Shown: one piece after another, positions 1 to 8,958 of the stretch
Position numbering within the stretch: the stretch's first letter is position 1
How the letters are laid out: each line of letters begins with the position of its first letter
Assembly (NCBI GenBank): GCA_903921725.1
Contig: CAIXRA010000011.1
Span: forward strand, 82,951-146,950
Reading direction: 5' to 3'
Length of the DNA stretch: 64,000 nt
Source: an uncultured Lentisphaerota bacterium
GTDB lineage: Bacteria > Verrucomicrobiota > Lentisphaeria > Oligosphaerales > CAITYL01
Program-made: the position numbers and the translations under genes
Notes under the pieces: model-generated
Database searches by the model: none
Told to the model about the DNA's origin: nothing
What the model saw: the letters and a program-made list of their open reading frames with translations, nothing else

Positions 1-2
1 CG

Positions 3-527
3 GCGCGCGCCTCCGCGCAGGCCGAGCGGGACGGGCGTTCGCCAGCGGGGCATTTCCTCCTTGGGCTGATTGTCCCGTTCGCCTGGGCGTTTGTCATGCC
101 CCGCGGCGGCGTCGGTACCGCCGCCACACCGGTGCTGGCGGAGCCCGTCCCCGAAATCCCAGCGGGGAAGCGTTCACTCCGTCTTCCGGCCACCGCCCAG
201 GAGACGCCGGCCGCAGAACCGGTCGCGGCGGAAGCGGAGAACGAGGAACCGGCCGGGGCCGCGCCGCAACCGGCCGGCATCCCCACGGTCGAGGGAACCG
301 TCGGCCCCGAGTATTTCCTGGAACTGATCCGGAGCAGGGCGGTGACACTGGAGACGCCCTGCCTGATCCGGCGCGATGATGGAACGCAGGTGACGGCGGT
401 CGGGGTGGTCGAGGCCAAGACGGAGCTGGTCGTGGTGAAGTTTCGCGCCGCGGACGGTTCCCTCCAGAACATCCGCGTCCCCTACGCCCGCATCCGCCGC
501 ATTGAGCCGCTTCCCGGGGAAACTTGA
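3..527 (+). CDS. Membrane-anchored or exported protein of unknown function, 5' end outside the window
   Basis: The frame is open from base 3 with no start before the first ATG at 96, so the gene probably begins upstream of the window. Codons 54-95 encode a hydrophobic stretch (FLLGLIVPFAWAFV), which the ATG at 96 would cut off; this supports an upstream start and a signal anchor. An Ala/Pro/Glu-rich linker follows. The last 70 residues form a compact region (EYFLELIRSRAVTLETPCLIRRDDG...) that could be a small beta domain binding RNA or a partner; I do not recognise a family. The stop is TGA at 525-527. Function unknown. Confidence 0.55.
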   Translation, partial: ARASAQAERDGRSPAGHFLLGLIVPFAWAFVMPRGGVGTAATPVLAEPVPEIPAGKRSLRLPATAQETPAAEPVAAEAENEEPAGAAPQPAGIPTVEGTVGPEYFLELIRSRAVTLETPCLIRRDDGTQVTAVGVVEAKTELVVVKFRAADGSLQNIRVPYARIRRIEPLPGET

Positions 528-572
528 ACCGCTGAACCCAGCGGTGTGGCGGAATCAAGGACGGCGGAAAGC

Positions 573-602
573 AAAACACCCCGCCGGAGAGTGGCGGGGT
601 GT
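573..602 (-). terminator. Rho-independent terminator of the PEP-CTERM gene
   Basis: A perfect 10-bp inverted repeat (ACACCCCGCC at 576-585, GGCGGGGTGT at 593-602) with a 7-nt loop. Read on the minus strand the stem is followed by TTTTGC, and it lies 27 bp beyond the stop of the minus-strand gene. Confidence 0.75.
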
Positions 603-628
603 CGCGGAGCGTCGGCTGGTGTGTCTGT

Positions 629-1285
629 TTACTTGCGGCGGCGGCGCAGGACCAAGCCGGTCGTGGCCAGGCCGAGCAGGGCAAACGTGGAAGGCTCGGG
701 GACAACTTCAAACCCTGTGACCGTGGCGGCGGAGGCGCTTGACGTGCCGTCAAACGTCAGAGTCAGCTGCACCGCATCGACTGCCTGATTCGCAAACTTG
801 CTGCCGCTGACCGTGTCGAGGAAATCTGCGATCTGCATCTCCTGCTGTGTTCCACCGGTCAACAGTATGCTGAATTTGTAGGTGTTGCTGCTGTTGTCCC
901 AAATCGTAACGGTTGCATCGACGTTGCCCGTTGCGCCCGCAGTTGAAATGCGGAATTTATCACCGTAATCTGACAGGGATCCGAACGAGGAGCCATACCA
1001 ATTGCCATACGACAGGATGACGGTTCCCGTGGCGGACGAATTGCAGGTTGCCGCCAGCTGGCCGTCGCCGACCGTGACCAAGGCCATCTGGCTGATGGAC
1101 ACATCGCGAGTCTGGTTGATCACGCCGCTGTCAATGGTGTATTGGATGGCGCCGGGCTCTGGAATAGTCACGGCGGGAGAAGGCAACTGGAAATTGTCTT
1201 TGAAGATGGCGGCGCCGGCGGGAATTGCCATTGCGGCGGCGAGGATGGCGGCGGCAAGCAACGTGTTTCGTGGCGTTGTGGTCAT
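629..1285 (-). CDS. Exported PEP-CTERM sorting-domain protein
   Basis: This 218-residue protein has an N-terminal signal peptide (NTLLAAAILAAAMAIPAGAA) and a C-terminal PEP-CTERM tag: VPEPSTFALLGLA, a hydrophobic helix, then RRRRK. Proteins of this class are known to be exported and processed by an exosortase, usually in bacteria that make exopolysaccharide. The middle is Thr/Ser/Gly-rich and beta-like, with no enzyme motif. I chose the ATG at 1285 because GAGGAGG sits about 10 nt upstream and the signal peptide follows directly; the longer frame to 1387 would put 34 residues before it. A strong terminator lies downstream. No exosortase is seen in this window. Confidence 0.85.
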   Translation of the reverse strand: MTTTPRNTLLAAAILAAAMAIPAGAAIFKDNFQLPSPAVTIPEPGAIQYTIDSGVINQTRDVSISQMALVTVGDGQLAATCNSSATGTVILSYGNWYGSSFGSLSDYGDKFRISTAGATGNVDATVTIWDNSSNTYKFSILLTGGTQQEMQIADFLDTVSGSKFANQAVDAVQLTLTFDGTSSASAATVTGFEVVPEPSTFALLGLATTGLVLRRRRK

Positions 1286-1499
1286 GGTTTTCTTATCCTC
1301 CTCGGGCATTTGAGCTTGAAATCGTTCCGTTCTTATGCGTGAGAATGTAGTGCGACTGCTTTTGATTAGCAAGTCGGCCGCTGTCAAAAATGCGGAATGC
1401 CGTTAAAAACATGCGGGTTTACGCGCGCGGGTTGGCCTCCGTGGATTTTGCGGCGATATTAACAACTTTCATGCCAAACAGAAAGAGCAGCCACAAACC

Positions 1500-4400
1500 A
1501 TGCTGGACCCCGTTCCATCAAACGCTTCGTTTCCGCAGCTGGAAGAGGATGTCGTCCGTTTCTGGCGCGAGCACGGCACGTTCAAGAAGTCGCTGGAGCA
1601 GCGCCGGGGCTGCGAGGCCTATGTCTTCTACGACGGCCCGCCGTTCGCCACCGGCCTGCCGCACTACGGCCATCTGCTGGCCGGTACGATCAAGGATGTG
1701 ATTCCGCGCTACCAGACGATGTGCGGCCGCTACGTCCCACGCACCTTCGGCTGGGACTGCCACGGGTTGCCGGTCGAGAACGAGATGGAAAAAGAGCTGG
1801 GGATTACCAGCAAGTCCGAGATTGAGCGCTACGGCGTCGCCAAATTCAACGAGGCCTGCCGCGGCATCGTCCTGCGCTATACCAAGGAATGGGAGCAGGT
1901 GGTCGAGCGCATCGGGCGCTGGGTGGATTTCGAGAACGGCTACCGGACGATGGACCTCGGCTACATGGAGTCCATCTGGTGGGTGTTCAAGCAGCTATGG
2001 GACAAGGGGCTGGTCTACGAGGGGCACAAGATCCTGCCGTACTGCCCGCGCTGCGCCACGCCGCTCTCGAACTTCGAGGCGAACCAGGGGTACAAGGACG
2101 TGCAGGACCCGTCGGTCACCGTCCGCTTCAAGTCCAACCAAGAGGAAAACCTGTTCTTCCTGGCGTGGACGACGACCCCCTGGACGCTGCCGAGCAACAT
2201 GGCGCTGGCCGTCGGGCCGGAAGTCGAGTATGTCCGCGTGCAGGACGGCGACGCGCAGTCCATCCTGGCCGCGGCGCGGCTGGAGGCGGTCTTCGGCAAG
2301 CACCAGCCGCAGATCCTGGCGCGCTTCTCCGGCAAGGAGCTGACGGGGAAAACCTACGAGCCGCTCTTTCCGTACTTCACCGGGCTCGCCGCCAAGGGCG
2401 CGTTCCGCGTGATCCTGGCCGATTTTGTCACCACCGAAGACGGCACGGGCATTGTGCACATCGCGCCGGGATTCGGCGAGGACGATGCCGAGGCCGGACG
2501 TAAAAACGGCATCCCGATGGTCTGCCCGGTGGACGCCGAGTGCAAATTCAACGAGGATGTGCCGGATTATCAGGGGCGCTTTGTGAAGGAGACGGACAAG
2601 GATATCCTGCACCGGCTCAAGCACGAAGGCAAGCTCGTCCACCGCGACACCTACCAGCACAGCTACCCGCACTGCTGGCGCTGCGATTCGCCGCTGATTT
2701 ACCGCGCCGTCTCCACCTGGTTCGTCAACGTCGAGGCGGTCAAGGAGCGCATGCTCGCCGCCAACGCGCAGATCCACTGGACGCCGGAGCATCTGCGGGA
2801 CGGGCGCTTCGGCAACTGGCTGAAGAACGCGCACGACTGGGCGATCTCGCGCAACCGTTACTGGGGTTGCCCGCTGCCGATCTGGCGCAGTGAGGACGGC
2901 AAGGAAATCAAGGTCATTGGCTCCGTCGCCGAGCTGGAGCAGCTCACAGGCGGGACGGTCACCGACATCCACAAGCATTTCATGGACGAAGTGGTGCTTT
3001 CCGGCAAGAGCGGCCCGCTGCGGCGCGTGACGGAGGTGCTCGACTGCTGGTTTGAGTCCGGCTCCATGCCGTACGCGCAGCACCACTACCCGTTCGAGAA
3101 CAAGGCGCACGTTGAGGCGCATTTCCCGGCGGACTTCATTGCGGAGGGGCTGGACCAGACCCGCGGCTGGTTCTACACGCTGGTCGTGCTCGGCACGGCG
3201 CTGTTCGACAAGCCGCCGTTCAAGAACGTCATCGTCAACGGCCTGATCCTGGCCGAGGACGGCGAGAAGATGTCGAAGCGCAAGAAGAATTACCCCGACC
3301 CGATGCTGGTGATGAACAGCTACGGCGCGGACGCGCTGCGGCTCTGCCTGCTCAGTTCGCCGGTGGTGCGCGGCGAGGATCTTCGTTTCAGCGAGAAGGC
3401 CGTGCGCGAGGTCATGCGCACCGTCATCCTGCCGCTGTGGAACTCCTACAGCTTCTTCGTCACCTACGCCCGCGTGGATAATTGGGGACCTGCCGTCCAG
3501 GCGGGCTCTTGCGCGTCCGGCAACAAAGGGCCGGCCAACCTTCTTGACCGCTGGATCCTCTCGCGTCTCGACGAGACGACGGCGGAGATGCGCGCCTGCC
3601 TGGACGATTACGATCTCTATCGCGCCGCGACCCGTTTCACCGGCTTCCTCGACGACCTCACCAACTGGTACATCCGCCGCAGCCGCCGCCGCTTCTGGAA
3701 GAGCCAGAACGACGGCGACAAGGCCGAGGCGTACGCCACGCTGCACGAGGTGCTCGTCACCTTCTGCAAGCTCGCCGCGCCGTTCATCCCGTTCGTCACC
3801 GAGACAATCTACCGGAACCTGCGCACCGAGCAGATGCCGGAGTCGGTGCATCTGTGCGATTATCCGGCCGTGAACCCGGCGCGGCGTATGCCTGCAGTCG
3901 AACGGCACATGAGTCGTGCAATGACGGCAGTAAATCTTGGCCATTATTTGCGGAGCCAAAAAGGACTTCGTGTACGTCAGCCATTGCGCAAAGTGTCTCT
4001 TGTTTCTCCTGATATTGGTCATCTTATCGACGACGACATAAAGACAATGAAGGGCATGATTGCAGAGGAACTCAACGTTGAAGATGTGGAATTCGGATTC
4101 GATGAGGATGCATTTGTTCACCTCAGCGTCAAGGCAAACTTCAAAGAGCTCGGCAAAAAACTCGGTAAGCGGATGAAGGCCGCAGCCGACAAGATTGCCG
4201 CATTGGATTTGCGGCTGATCGGGGCATTGCGTGATGGTCAACAGGTTAATGTGGACTTGCGCGATGGTTTGGGGGTCGTTGTCATTACTCCTACAGACGT
4301 CACCATCAACCGCCAGGAACGGGATGGCATGACGGTGGCGAACGAGGGCGACATCACCGTCGCGCTCGACACGCGCCTGACGCCGGAGCTGCTGGCCAAA

Positions 4401-4646
4401 GGCTACGCCCGCGACCTGGTCAACGCCATCCAGACCAAGCGCAAGGACGCCGGGCTGGAGGTCACCGACCGCATCCGCATTACCGCCGAACTTCCCGCGG
4501 AGATCGCGGCGGCGGCGGAGCGCTTCCGTGACTATATTGAGGGCGAAACGTTGGCTACGGGATTGACGATGGCCTCCGGGCTTCCGGACGATGCGGCAGT
4601 AGAAATCGGCGGCGTTCCGTGCAAGGTCACCGTAGAGAAAGCGTGA
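1500..4646 (+). CDS. ileS: Isoleucyl-tRNA synthetase, eukaryote-like (type 2) form
   Basis: This enzyme charges tRNA-Ile with isoleucine in the cytoplasm. The 1048-residue protein has the class I signatures: HYGH at residues 55-58 inside DGPPFATGLPHYGH, and KMSKR at 590-594. The DGPPFATGLPHYGH context, the KMSKRKKN form and the length fit the eukaryote-like IleRS clade, which is known for low mupirocin sensitivity; the clade is my inference. Order: Rossmann core, CP1 editing insert, anticodon-binding helices, C-terminal domain. Nucleotides about 3885-4315 are clearly AT-richer than the rest while the frame stays open, suggesting replacement of part of the C-terminal region. No second ileS is visible. 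The start lacks a strong Shine-Dalgarno. Confidence 0.95.
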   Translation: MLDPVPSNASFPQLEEDVVRFWREHGTFKKSLEQRRGCEAYVFYDGPPFATGLPHYGHLLAGTIKDVIPRYQTMCGRYVPRTFGWDCHGLPVENEMEKELGITSKSEIERYGVAKFNEACRGIVLRYTKEWEQVVERIGRWVDFENGYRTMDLGYMESIWWVFKQLWDKGLVYEGHKILPYCPRCATPLSNFEANQGYKDVQDPSVTVRFKSNQEENLFFLAWTTTPWTLPSNMALAVGPEVEYVRVQDGDAQSILAAARLEAVFGKHQPQILARFSGKELTGKTYEPLFPYFTGLAAKGAFRVILADFVTTEDGTGIVHIAPGFGEDDAEAGRKNGIPMVCPVDAECKFNEDVPDYQGRFVKETDKDILHRLKHEGKLVHRDTYQHSYPHCWRCDSPLIYRAVSTWFVNVEAVKERMLAANAQIHWTPEHLRDGRFGNWLKNAHDWAISRNRYWGCPLPIWRSEDGKEIKVIGSVAELEQLTGGTVTDIHKHFMDEVVLSGKSGPLRRVTEVLDCWFESGSMPYAQHHYPFENKAHVEAHFPADFIAEGLDQTRGWFYTLVVLGTALFDKPPFKNVIVNGLILAEDGEKMSKRKKNYPDPMLVMNSYGADALRLCLLSSPVVRGEDLRFSEKAVREVMRTVILPLWNSYSFFVTYARVDNWGPAVQAGSCASGNKGPANLLDRWILSRLDETTAEMRACLDDYDLYRAATRFTGFLDDLTNWYIRRSRRRFWKSQNDGDKAEAYATLHEVLVTFCKLAAPFIPFVTETIYRNLRTEQMPESVHLCDYPAVNPARRMPAVERHMSRAMTAVNLGHYLRSQKGLRVRQPLRKVSLVSPDIGHLIDDDIKTMKGMIAEELNVEDVEFGFDEDAFVHLSVKANFKELGKKLGKRMKAAADKIAALDLRLIGALRDGQQVNVDLRDGLGVVVITPTDVTINRQERDGMTVANEGDITVALDTRLTPELLAKGYARDLVNAIQTKRKDAGLEVTDRIRITAELPAEIAAAAERFRDYIEGETLATGLTMASGLPDDAAVEIGGVPCKVTVEKA

Positions 4647-4655
4647 GGCGGTTTC

Positions 4656-5957
4656 ATGTCGTTCTACTACTCCTGCAAAAAGTGCGGCGTCTCGCTGGAT
4701 CTTGAAGCGGAAATCCCGGACCTTCTCTGCCCCGGCTGCCAGGAGCCGATGACGGTCGGCGCGCCGGTTCCGCCGGAAGCTGTCGCCACCGCAGCACCCG
4801 AGGCACCTTCAGCCCCAGAGGCTTCTGCGACGCCCGCAATCAAGGTCGCCAAGGTCGTGTCGGCCTCGGCTGCGATGACGGGGCGGAAAGCGAATTTTGC
4901 CGCGCCGGCCGCCGCCTCGTCAACCACGGGGCGGCTGAAGACGGCGACCGTCACAGGTGCGTCCACTTCGACGGGGCGTCCGTTGATCTCCCAAGGGGGC
5001 GCGTCCTCGTCCTCGGTCCGCGTTGCGGCTGGGCAGGAGGCGGACGCAACCATCAACCGTGCACGGGCTGAAGCCGCCAGCATTCTCCAGAACGCGCGTT
5101 CCCAGGCCCAGATGATTTTGGACGAAACCCAGCGTCAGGCCGCGCACATGCGCTCTGCCGCGGAGGCGGAGTCGGCGGATCTCCGGCGCGTCGCCGAGGC
5201 GCAGGCCGGCATGGCCGCCGGCGGCATGATCCAGCACCTGCGGGAAGCGGCCGACGCACAGGCGGCTGGCATCGTGGCCGAAGCCCAGGCCAAGGCGGAC
5301 GATGTCCGGCGGATGCTAACCCAGGCCCAGATGGATTTTGATACGCAGATTGCGGAAAAACGGCGGCTGGCCGAGGCGGAAATCACGGCCATGAAGGACG
5401 CTGCCGCCGCGTCACCGGCGGCGGATGCGTCCGGCACCACGCCGCCCGCAACGGCGACACCCGCGGAAGCCAAGCCGGCTGCTGCCGCTGCGAAGCCCGC
5501 CGCGCCCGTCAAAGGCAGCGCGATGAAGGCGCTTGCGGACGCCGAGACCCCGGGACTTTCCGACGCGGACCGCGCCGCCTTCCAGAAGCGGAAGTCGGAG
5601 ATGAACGACGCGGCCAAACGGGAGGCGCGGATGATCATGTTCTGCCTGATCACCAGCTTTGTCGGGCTTCTGTACACGTTCGGCGTCCTTGCCATGGTTC
5701 AGAACAAGGCTTCGGGGCTGGTCGTCATTTCCGTCCTCGCCATTGCGGCCGACCTGGGGTTCCTCGGCTACATGGGCGCCCTGATCATGAAGCATTACCA
5801 GCAGAGCAAGCAGGCGATGGCGAACCATCAGGGACGCATGGCCGCGGCGCGCGCCGTCATGTCGGCCAACCCTCCGTCCGGCCCCCGCGCGGTCATCCCC
5901 AAGCCTGCCGGAAAATCCACACAGGGCGCGAAGGGCGGCGGCAAAAAGCCGGCCTGA
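4656..5957 (+). CDS. Zinc-ribbon / coiled-coil / two-TM protein of unknown function
   Basis: This 433-residue protein starts 9 nt after ileS. It opens with a CxxC...CxxC zinc-ribbon-like motif (CKKC near residue 7, CPGC near 27), followed by a Pro/Ala/Ser/Thr-rich linker. Residues about 125-250 form a charged Ala/Glu/Arg/Gln coiled coil resembling ATP-synthase b or DivIVA-type rods. A second Ala/Pro linker precedes a C-terminal module: ADAETPGLSDADRAA, then two predicted membrane helices (CLITSFVGLLYTFGVLAMV and VVISVLAIAADLGFLGYMG). The same C-terminal module occurs in the next gene. It looks like a membrane-tethered structural protein; no known family recognised. Confidence 0.75.
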   Translation: MSFYYSCKKCGVSLDLEAEIPDLLCPGCQEPMTVGAPVPPEAVATAAPEAPSAPEASATPAIKVAKVVSASAAMTGRKANFAAPAAASSTTGRLKTATVTGASTSTGRPLISQGGASSSSVRVAAGQEADATINRARAEAASILQNARSQAQMILDETQRQAAHMRSAAEAESADLRRVAEAQAGMAAGGMIQHLREAADAQAAGIVAEAQAKADDVRRMLTQAQMDFDTQIAEKRRLAEAEITAMKDAAAASPAADASGTTPPATATPAEAKPAAAAAKPAAPVKGSAMKALADAETPGLSDADRAAFQKRKSEMNDAAKREARMIMFCLITSFVGLLYTFGVLAMVQNKASGLVVISVLAIAADLGFLGYMGALIMKHYQQSKQAMANHQGRMAAARAVMSANPPSGPRAVIPKPAGKSTQGAKGGGKKPA

Positions 5958-6041
5958 AGGACATGAACCGGACGCGGGTTGACGGATTTTCCGCCGCTTT
6001 CCGGTTTTTACGGTGCTGAAAACCAGGAAAGACGGACACAC

Positions 6042-6575
6042 ATGGAAGAAACGCCCAGCAGCAAGCCCGCCGCACCGGCCCGTCCGGCGGGAGTCCCCGG
6101 CGTCGTGCCCAGGAAGAAGCCGGTCCTTGCGGATGCGGAGACGCACGGCCTTTCCACCGCTGACAAGGCGGCCTACCACGCGCGGAAGTTGGCCATGGAT
6201 CTTGCGGCCAGGCGTGAGGCGCGGCGCATCACCCTCAACATTGTTGCCAGCTTTGCCGTCATGATCGTGCTCGGCGCGCTGTTTGTCGGGCAGCATCCCA
6301 AACCGGGCGGCGTGCTGTTTGTCGGGCTGCTGGTGCTGCTGCTCGCCGACCTTGCCTTCATCGGTTACATCGCCAGCATCATCATCCGCCACTGGCGCGA
6401 GGGGAAGGCGGCGGTTGCCAAATACCGGCAGCGTGTGGCCGCCGTCCAGGCCGCCCGGACCGCCGCCGCCCCCGCAGTCAAGCCTTCCGCACCTGCGGTG
6501 AAGCCGCCCGCCGACAAGCCGGCCGCGCCGCCGGCATCGCCCGCCGAACCCTCCCTGCCGTCGTCGGCCGGATAG
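6042..6575 (+). CDS. Small two-TM protein, neighbouring paralogue of the upstream gene's C-terminal domain
   Basis: This 177-residue protein shares with the preceding gene the module LADAETxGLSxADKAA...RK...DxAxRxEAR, two membrane helices, and a basic, Ala-rich tail. It lacks the zinc ribbon and coiled coil. The ATG at 6042 (MEETPSS) has AGGA about 12 nt upstream and is preferred over the in-frame start at 5979. The 84-nt gap to the upstream stop suggests co-transcription. The pair probably arose by duplication of the membrane module. Function unknown; the shared module may allow hetero-oligomers in the membrane (inference). Confidence 0.75.
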   Translation: MEETPSSKPAAPARPAGVPGVVPRKKPVLADAETHGLSTADKAAYHARKLAMDLAARREARRITLNIVASFAVMIVLGALFVGQHPKPGGVLFVGLLVLLLADLAFIGYIASIIIRHWREGKAAVAKYRQRVAAVQAARTAAAPAVKPSAPAVKPPADKPAAPPASPAEPSLPSSAG

Positions 6576-6657
6576 CTTTGCGCCATGGCTGCGAATGATT
6601 GGCAGCAGACGGTATTTTTAATTCACGGATAGGCACTTGCGCCGGCGTGTCAATTGC

Positions 6658-7449
6658 TCAGCGGCTCCAGCCGGTGAAGGTGCGGAGGGTTTCGACGACG
6701 CCCTGGACGCACGGCTTTTCGGCGAGGTAGCCGCCGGCGCGTTTGACCGTCGCAATCACCTCAGGCGTGGCGTTGGCCACGGCGGCGGGGCGGGAGGCGC
6801 AGGAACCGTCGAGCATGCTGATGTCGTTCTGGCCGTCGCCGATGGTGACGATGCCCTCGCGCCCGATTCCGATTTCCGCGGCGAGCTTCTGGACGGCCTC
6901 GCCCTTCGTTCCGGCGGTCGGCGCCAGGCAGACCTCGCGGCCCCAGCGGAACACAAACATTTCGCGGACGCCGGCGAACTCCTTGAGCAGGTACTGCTCC
7001 ACGACCGCGGCGTCAGCCTCGTTGCGGAAGCGGAGCCAGAAATCCATGATGCGGCGCTCGGCGAGGTTCTCGGTCCCCGGGTAGCGCACCAGCGTTTCAT
7101 CCAAAAGCGCCTGAACCCGTCCCCGGTAGGCGGCGAGCTGTTTCACCCTGCGGCGGCCGACGGTGAAGTTCCACCACCAGTAGGAGCTGTAGCGGCCGCT
7201 GTGGCGCTTGAAGATGCAGGCGTCCTCCATGACGAGATAGTCGGGGCAAAGCCCCTGCATGGCCAGTTCCGTGGCCAGTTCCTCCAGGCATTCCACATGC
7301 CGGCCGGTGATGACGGCCCAGCGGGTCTGGAAGCTGCTCCGGCAGCGGAACAGGAGATGGCGGAACTCCAGCATGGCCGCCAGATTGTCCGTCTGGGGTG
7401 AGGAAAGGGTGCCGTCGAAATCGGTGGCCAGAAATTTGATGTCGGTCAT
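6658..7449 (-). CDS. HAD-superfamily (Cof/sucrose-phosphatase-like) hydrolase
   Basis: A 263-residue cytoplasmic phosphatase of the HAD superfamily. Motif I is DFDGT near the N terminus (MTDIKFLATDFDGTLS) and the motif IV region is GDGQNDISML, the form typical of type IIB (Cof-like, sucrose-6-phosphatase) enzymes. Motif II appears as VITGR. The longer frame to 7572 would add about 40 Arg-rich residues before the conserved core, so I use the ATG at 7449. The substrate is probably a sugar phosphate, but this cannot be decided from sequence. It is a single gene, convergent with the two-TM gene at 6042. Confidence 0.85.
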   Translation of the reverse strand: MTDIKFLATDFDGTLSSPQTDNLAAMLEFRHLLFRCRSSFQTRWAVITGRHVECLEELATELAMQGLCPDYLVMEDACIFKRHSGRYSSYWWWNFTVGRRRVKQLAAYRGRVQALLDETLVRYPGTENLAERRIMDFWLRFRNEADAAVVEQYLLKEFAGVREMFVFRWGREVCLAPTAGTKGEAVQKLAAEIGIGREGIVTIGDGQNDISMLDGSCASRPAAVANATPEVIATVKRAGGYLAEKPCVQGVVETLRTFTGWSR

Positions 7450-7533
7450 GTGACGGGTTCCGCGTGAAGACGTTCGGCGTATTATAAAGGCTTCTACACG
7501 GATTACGAACACGCGCACTGCGCCGGAGGAAAG

Positions 7534-7563
7534 AAAAAAGCCGCGCCCACGGATGGACGCGGC
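7534..7563 (-). terminator. Rho-independent terminator after the toroid protein gene
   Basis: A GCCGCG/CGCGGC stem (7540-7545 with 7558-7563) is followed on the minus strand by TTTTTTC. It lies 28 bp past the stop of the minus-strand gene ending at 7591. Confidence 0.6.
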
Positions 7564-7590
7564 CCATGCCATGGCACGCCTGTTCCGGCG

Positions 7591-8769
7591 TCAGCGGGAA
7601 CCGTTGACGGCGACGCCCAGCGCGATCATCGAATAGCAGGTGCTCAGCTCCGGAATGCTTTCCATCCAGCGCCCGTCGCTGTTGGACCATTCCCCACCCG
7701 GTTTCTGTTTGGCGGCGAGGCTGCGGACCAGTTCGGCGCGCCAGTCGTGGACGACGCCCTTTTCATCGGTGATCGTGTTTTCCCCGAGGACGGCCAGCGC
7801 CTTGGTGCCGGTGTGGATGTAGTAATAAAGACCGGAACTCTTCATGCCGGGGTTTTCGTCGAACGTGTAGTTGCGGCGGATCCACTCCGTTGCGGCCTTC
7901 ACGCGCGGGTCGTCCTTGGAGAGCTTGGCGTAGAGCATGCTCTTGAGGCCGGCGTAGGTCATGCTGCCGTAGCTGCGGAGCGACTGGCCGTCCTCACCCG
8001 TGCCGGCCTTGCTGTCGCCCGGCAGATAGACGAAGCCTCCCTTTTCCTTCGGGTCGGTGGACACCCACGCCTGGTCGTTCGTCTCCTTCAGGTTCTGGCA
8101 GCGGGAGATGAAGCCGATGGCCTTGTCCCAGGCGAGGTCGGACTGCTTGGCCTTCTCCGGATCCTTGCATTCCGGCTCGCGGTCCAGCTGTTCCGTGGCC
8201 TTGAGCGCCTCAAGCGCCCACTGGGTGTTGGAGAGGTCGGCGCGCTTGGTCTTGCCGTAGCCGATGCCGCCGTCGGAGTCGCCGTCCTTGAACTGCGACC
8301 CGAGCAGGTAATCGCGGGCGGAGCGGAGTATTTTCACGTCCTGCGGCCGGTTGAACTGCGCCAGGGCGAGCGTGACGATGCTGGTGGTGTAGTTCGGCGA
8401 CTCGTCCACTTTCGGATTCCAGATCGAACCGTCCGCCTGCGCGAACTTCACCACGAAATCCAGTGCGCGATTGACGGCGGCGGCGGTCTTGGCGCCCTTG
8501 GCGTCCGGTGCCTGCGCCAGCGACATGGCGGCCAGCGCGGTGATGGCCGGGTGCTGCATCCAGGAGCCGTCCGGAAGCTGCTTGCCGAGGAGGAACGCGG
8601 CGCCCTTCGCCAGCGAGGCATCCGCCAGTGTGCGGATCTCGGTGGCGACCGTGACGGTGGCGGGCTGGGCGGCCGCCGGCTTGACGCGGGCGCGGTTGGC
8701 GAAGGAGGCCGGAACCAGGACGGCGAGGGCGGCGACGGCCGCACCGGCAAGCAGGAATCGTTTCTTCAT
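7591..8769 (-). CDS. Exported prenyltransferase/squalene-cyclase-like repeat protein
   Basis: A 392-residue protein with a signal peptide (MKKRFLLAGAAVAALAVLVPA) and an alpha/alpha-toroid fold of the prenyltransferase/squalene oxidase repeat type. Repeated GxW/xDGSW-like units are visible (LPDGSWMQHPAITALAAMSLAQ, DGSIWNPKVDESPNYTTSIVTLAL, GGIGYG...LSNTQWALEAL, GGEWSNSDGRW). The DxDD motif of squalene-hopene cyclases is absent, so it is probably a binding or scaffold protein and not a cyclase. The ATG at 8769 has AAGGAG 8 nt upstream. Such secreted toroid proteins are common in planctomycetes and relatives, with unknown roles. Confidence 0.8.
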   Translation of the reverse strand: MKKRFLLAGAAVAALAVLVPASFANRARVKPAAAQPATVTVATEIRTLADASLAKGAAFLLGKQLPDGSWMQHPAITALAAMSLAQAPDAKGAKTAAAVNRALDFVVKFAQADGSIWNPKVDESPNYTTSIVTLALAQFNRPQDVKILRSARDYLLGSQFKDGDSDGGIGYGKTKRADLSNTQWALEALKATEQLDREPECKDPEKAKQSDLAWDKAIGFISRCQNLKETNDQAWVSTDPKEKGGFVYLPGDSKAGTGEDGQSLRSYGSMTYAGLKSMLYAKLSKDDPRVKAATEWIRRNYTFDENPGMKSSGLYYYIHTGTKALAVLGENTITDEKGVVHDWRAELVRSLAAKQKPGGEWSNSDGRWMESIPELSTCYSMIALGVAVNGSR

Positions 8770-8813
8770 GGTCAAAACTCCTTGTTCGTTGGGTGTCATG
8801 GAAAGCTGATTCC

Positions 8814-8819
8814 ATCATA
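8814..8819 (-). promoter_or_regulatory. Possible -10 box for the toroid protein gene
   Basis: TATGAT on the minus strand about 45 nt before the ATG at 8769. No convincing -35 hexamer lies at the right distance, so this is tentative. Confidence 0.25.
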
Positions 8820-8958
8820 GCCGGATTTGCGCCAGAATAAAAAAGAAAGCCGCAAGTCACGGAGGCTGAAGCGTCTTGCTTTTTTTGGGGGACAGTCCGC
8901 CGTCTGCCAGGTCTTCATGTTCTGCACCATTCCGGGGCGTCGGGCGCACCGGATGCGG

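Noticed and set aside
1995..4241. 748-codon minus-strand frame opposite ileS
   Set aside because: GC-driven shadow rich in Arg/Val/His; ileS motifs are unmistakable.
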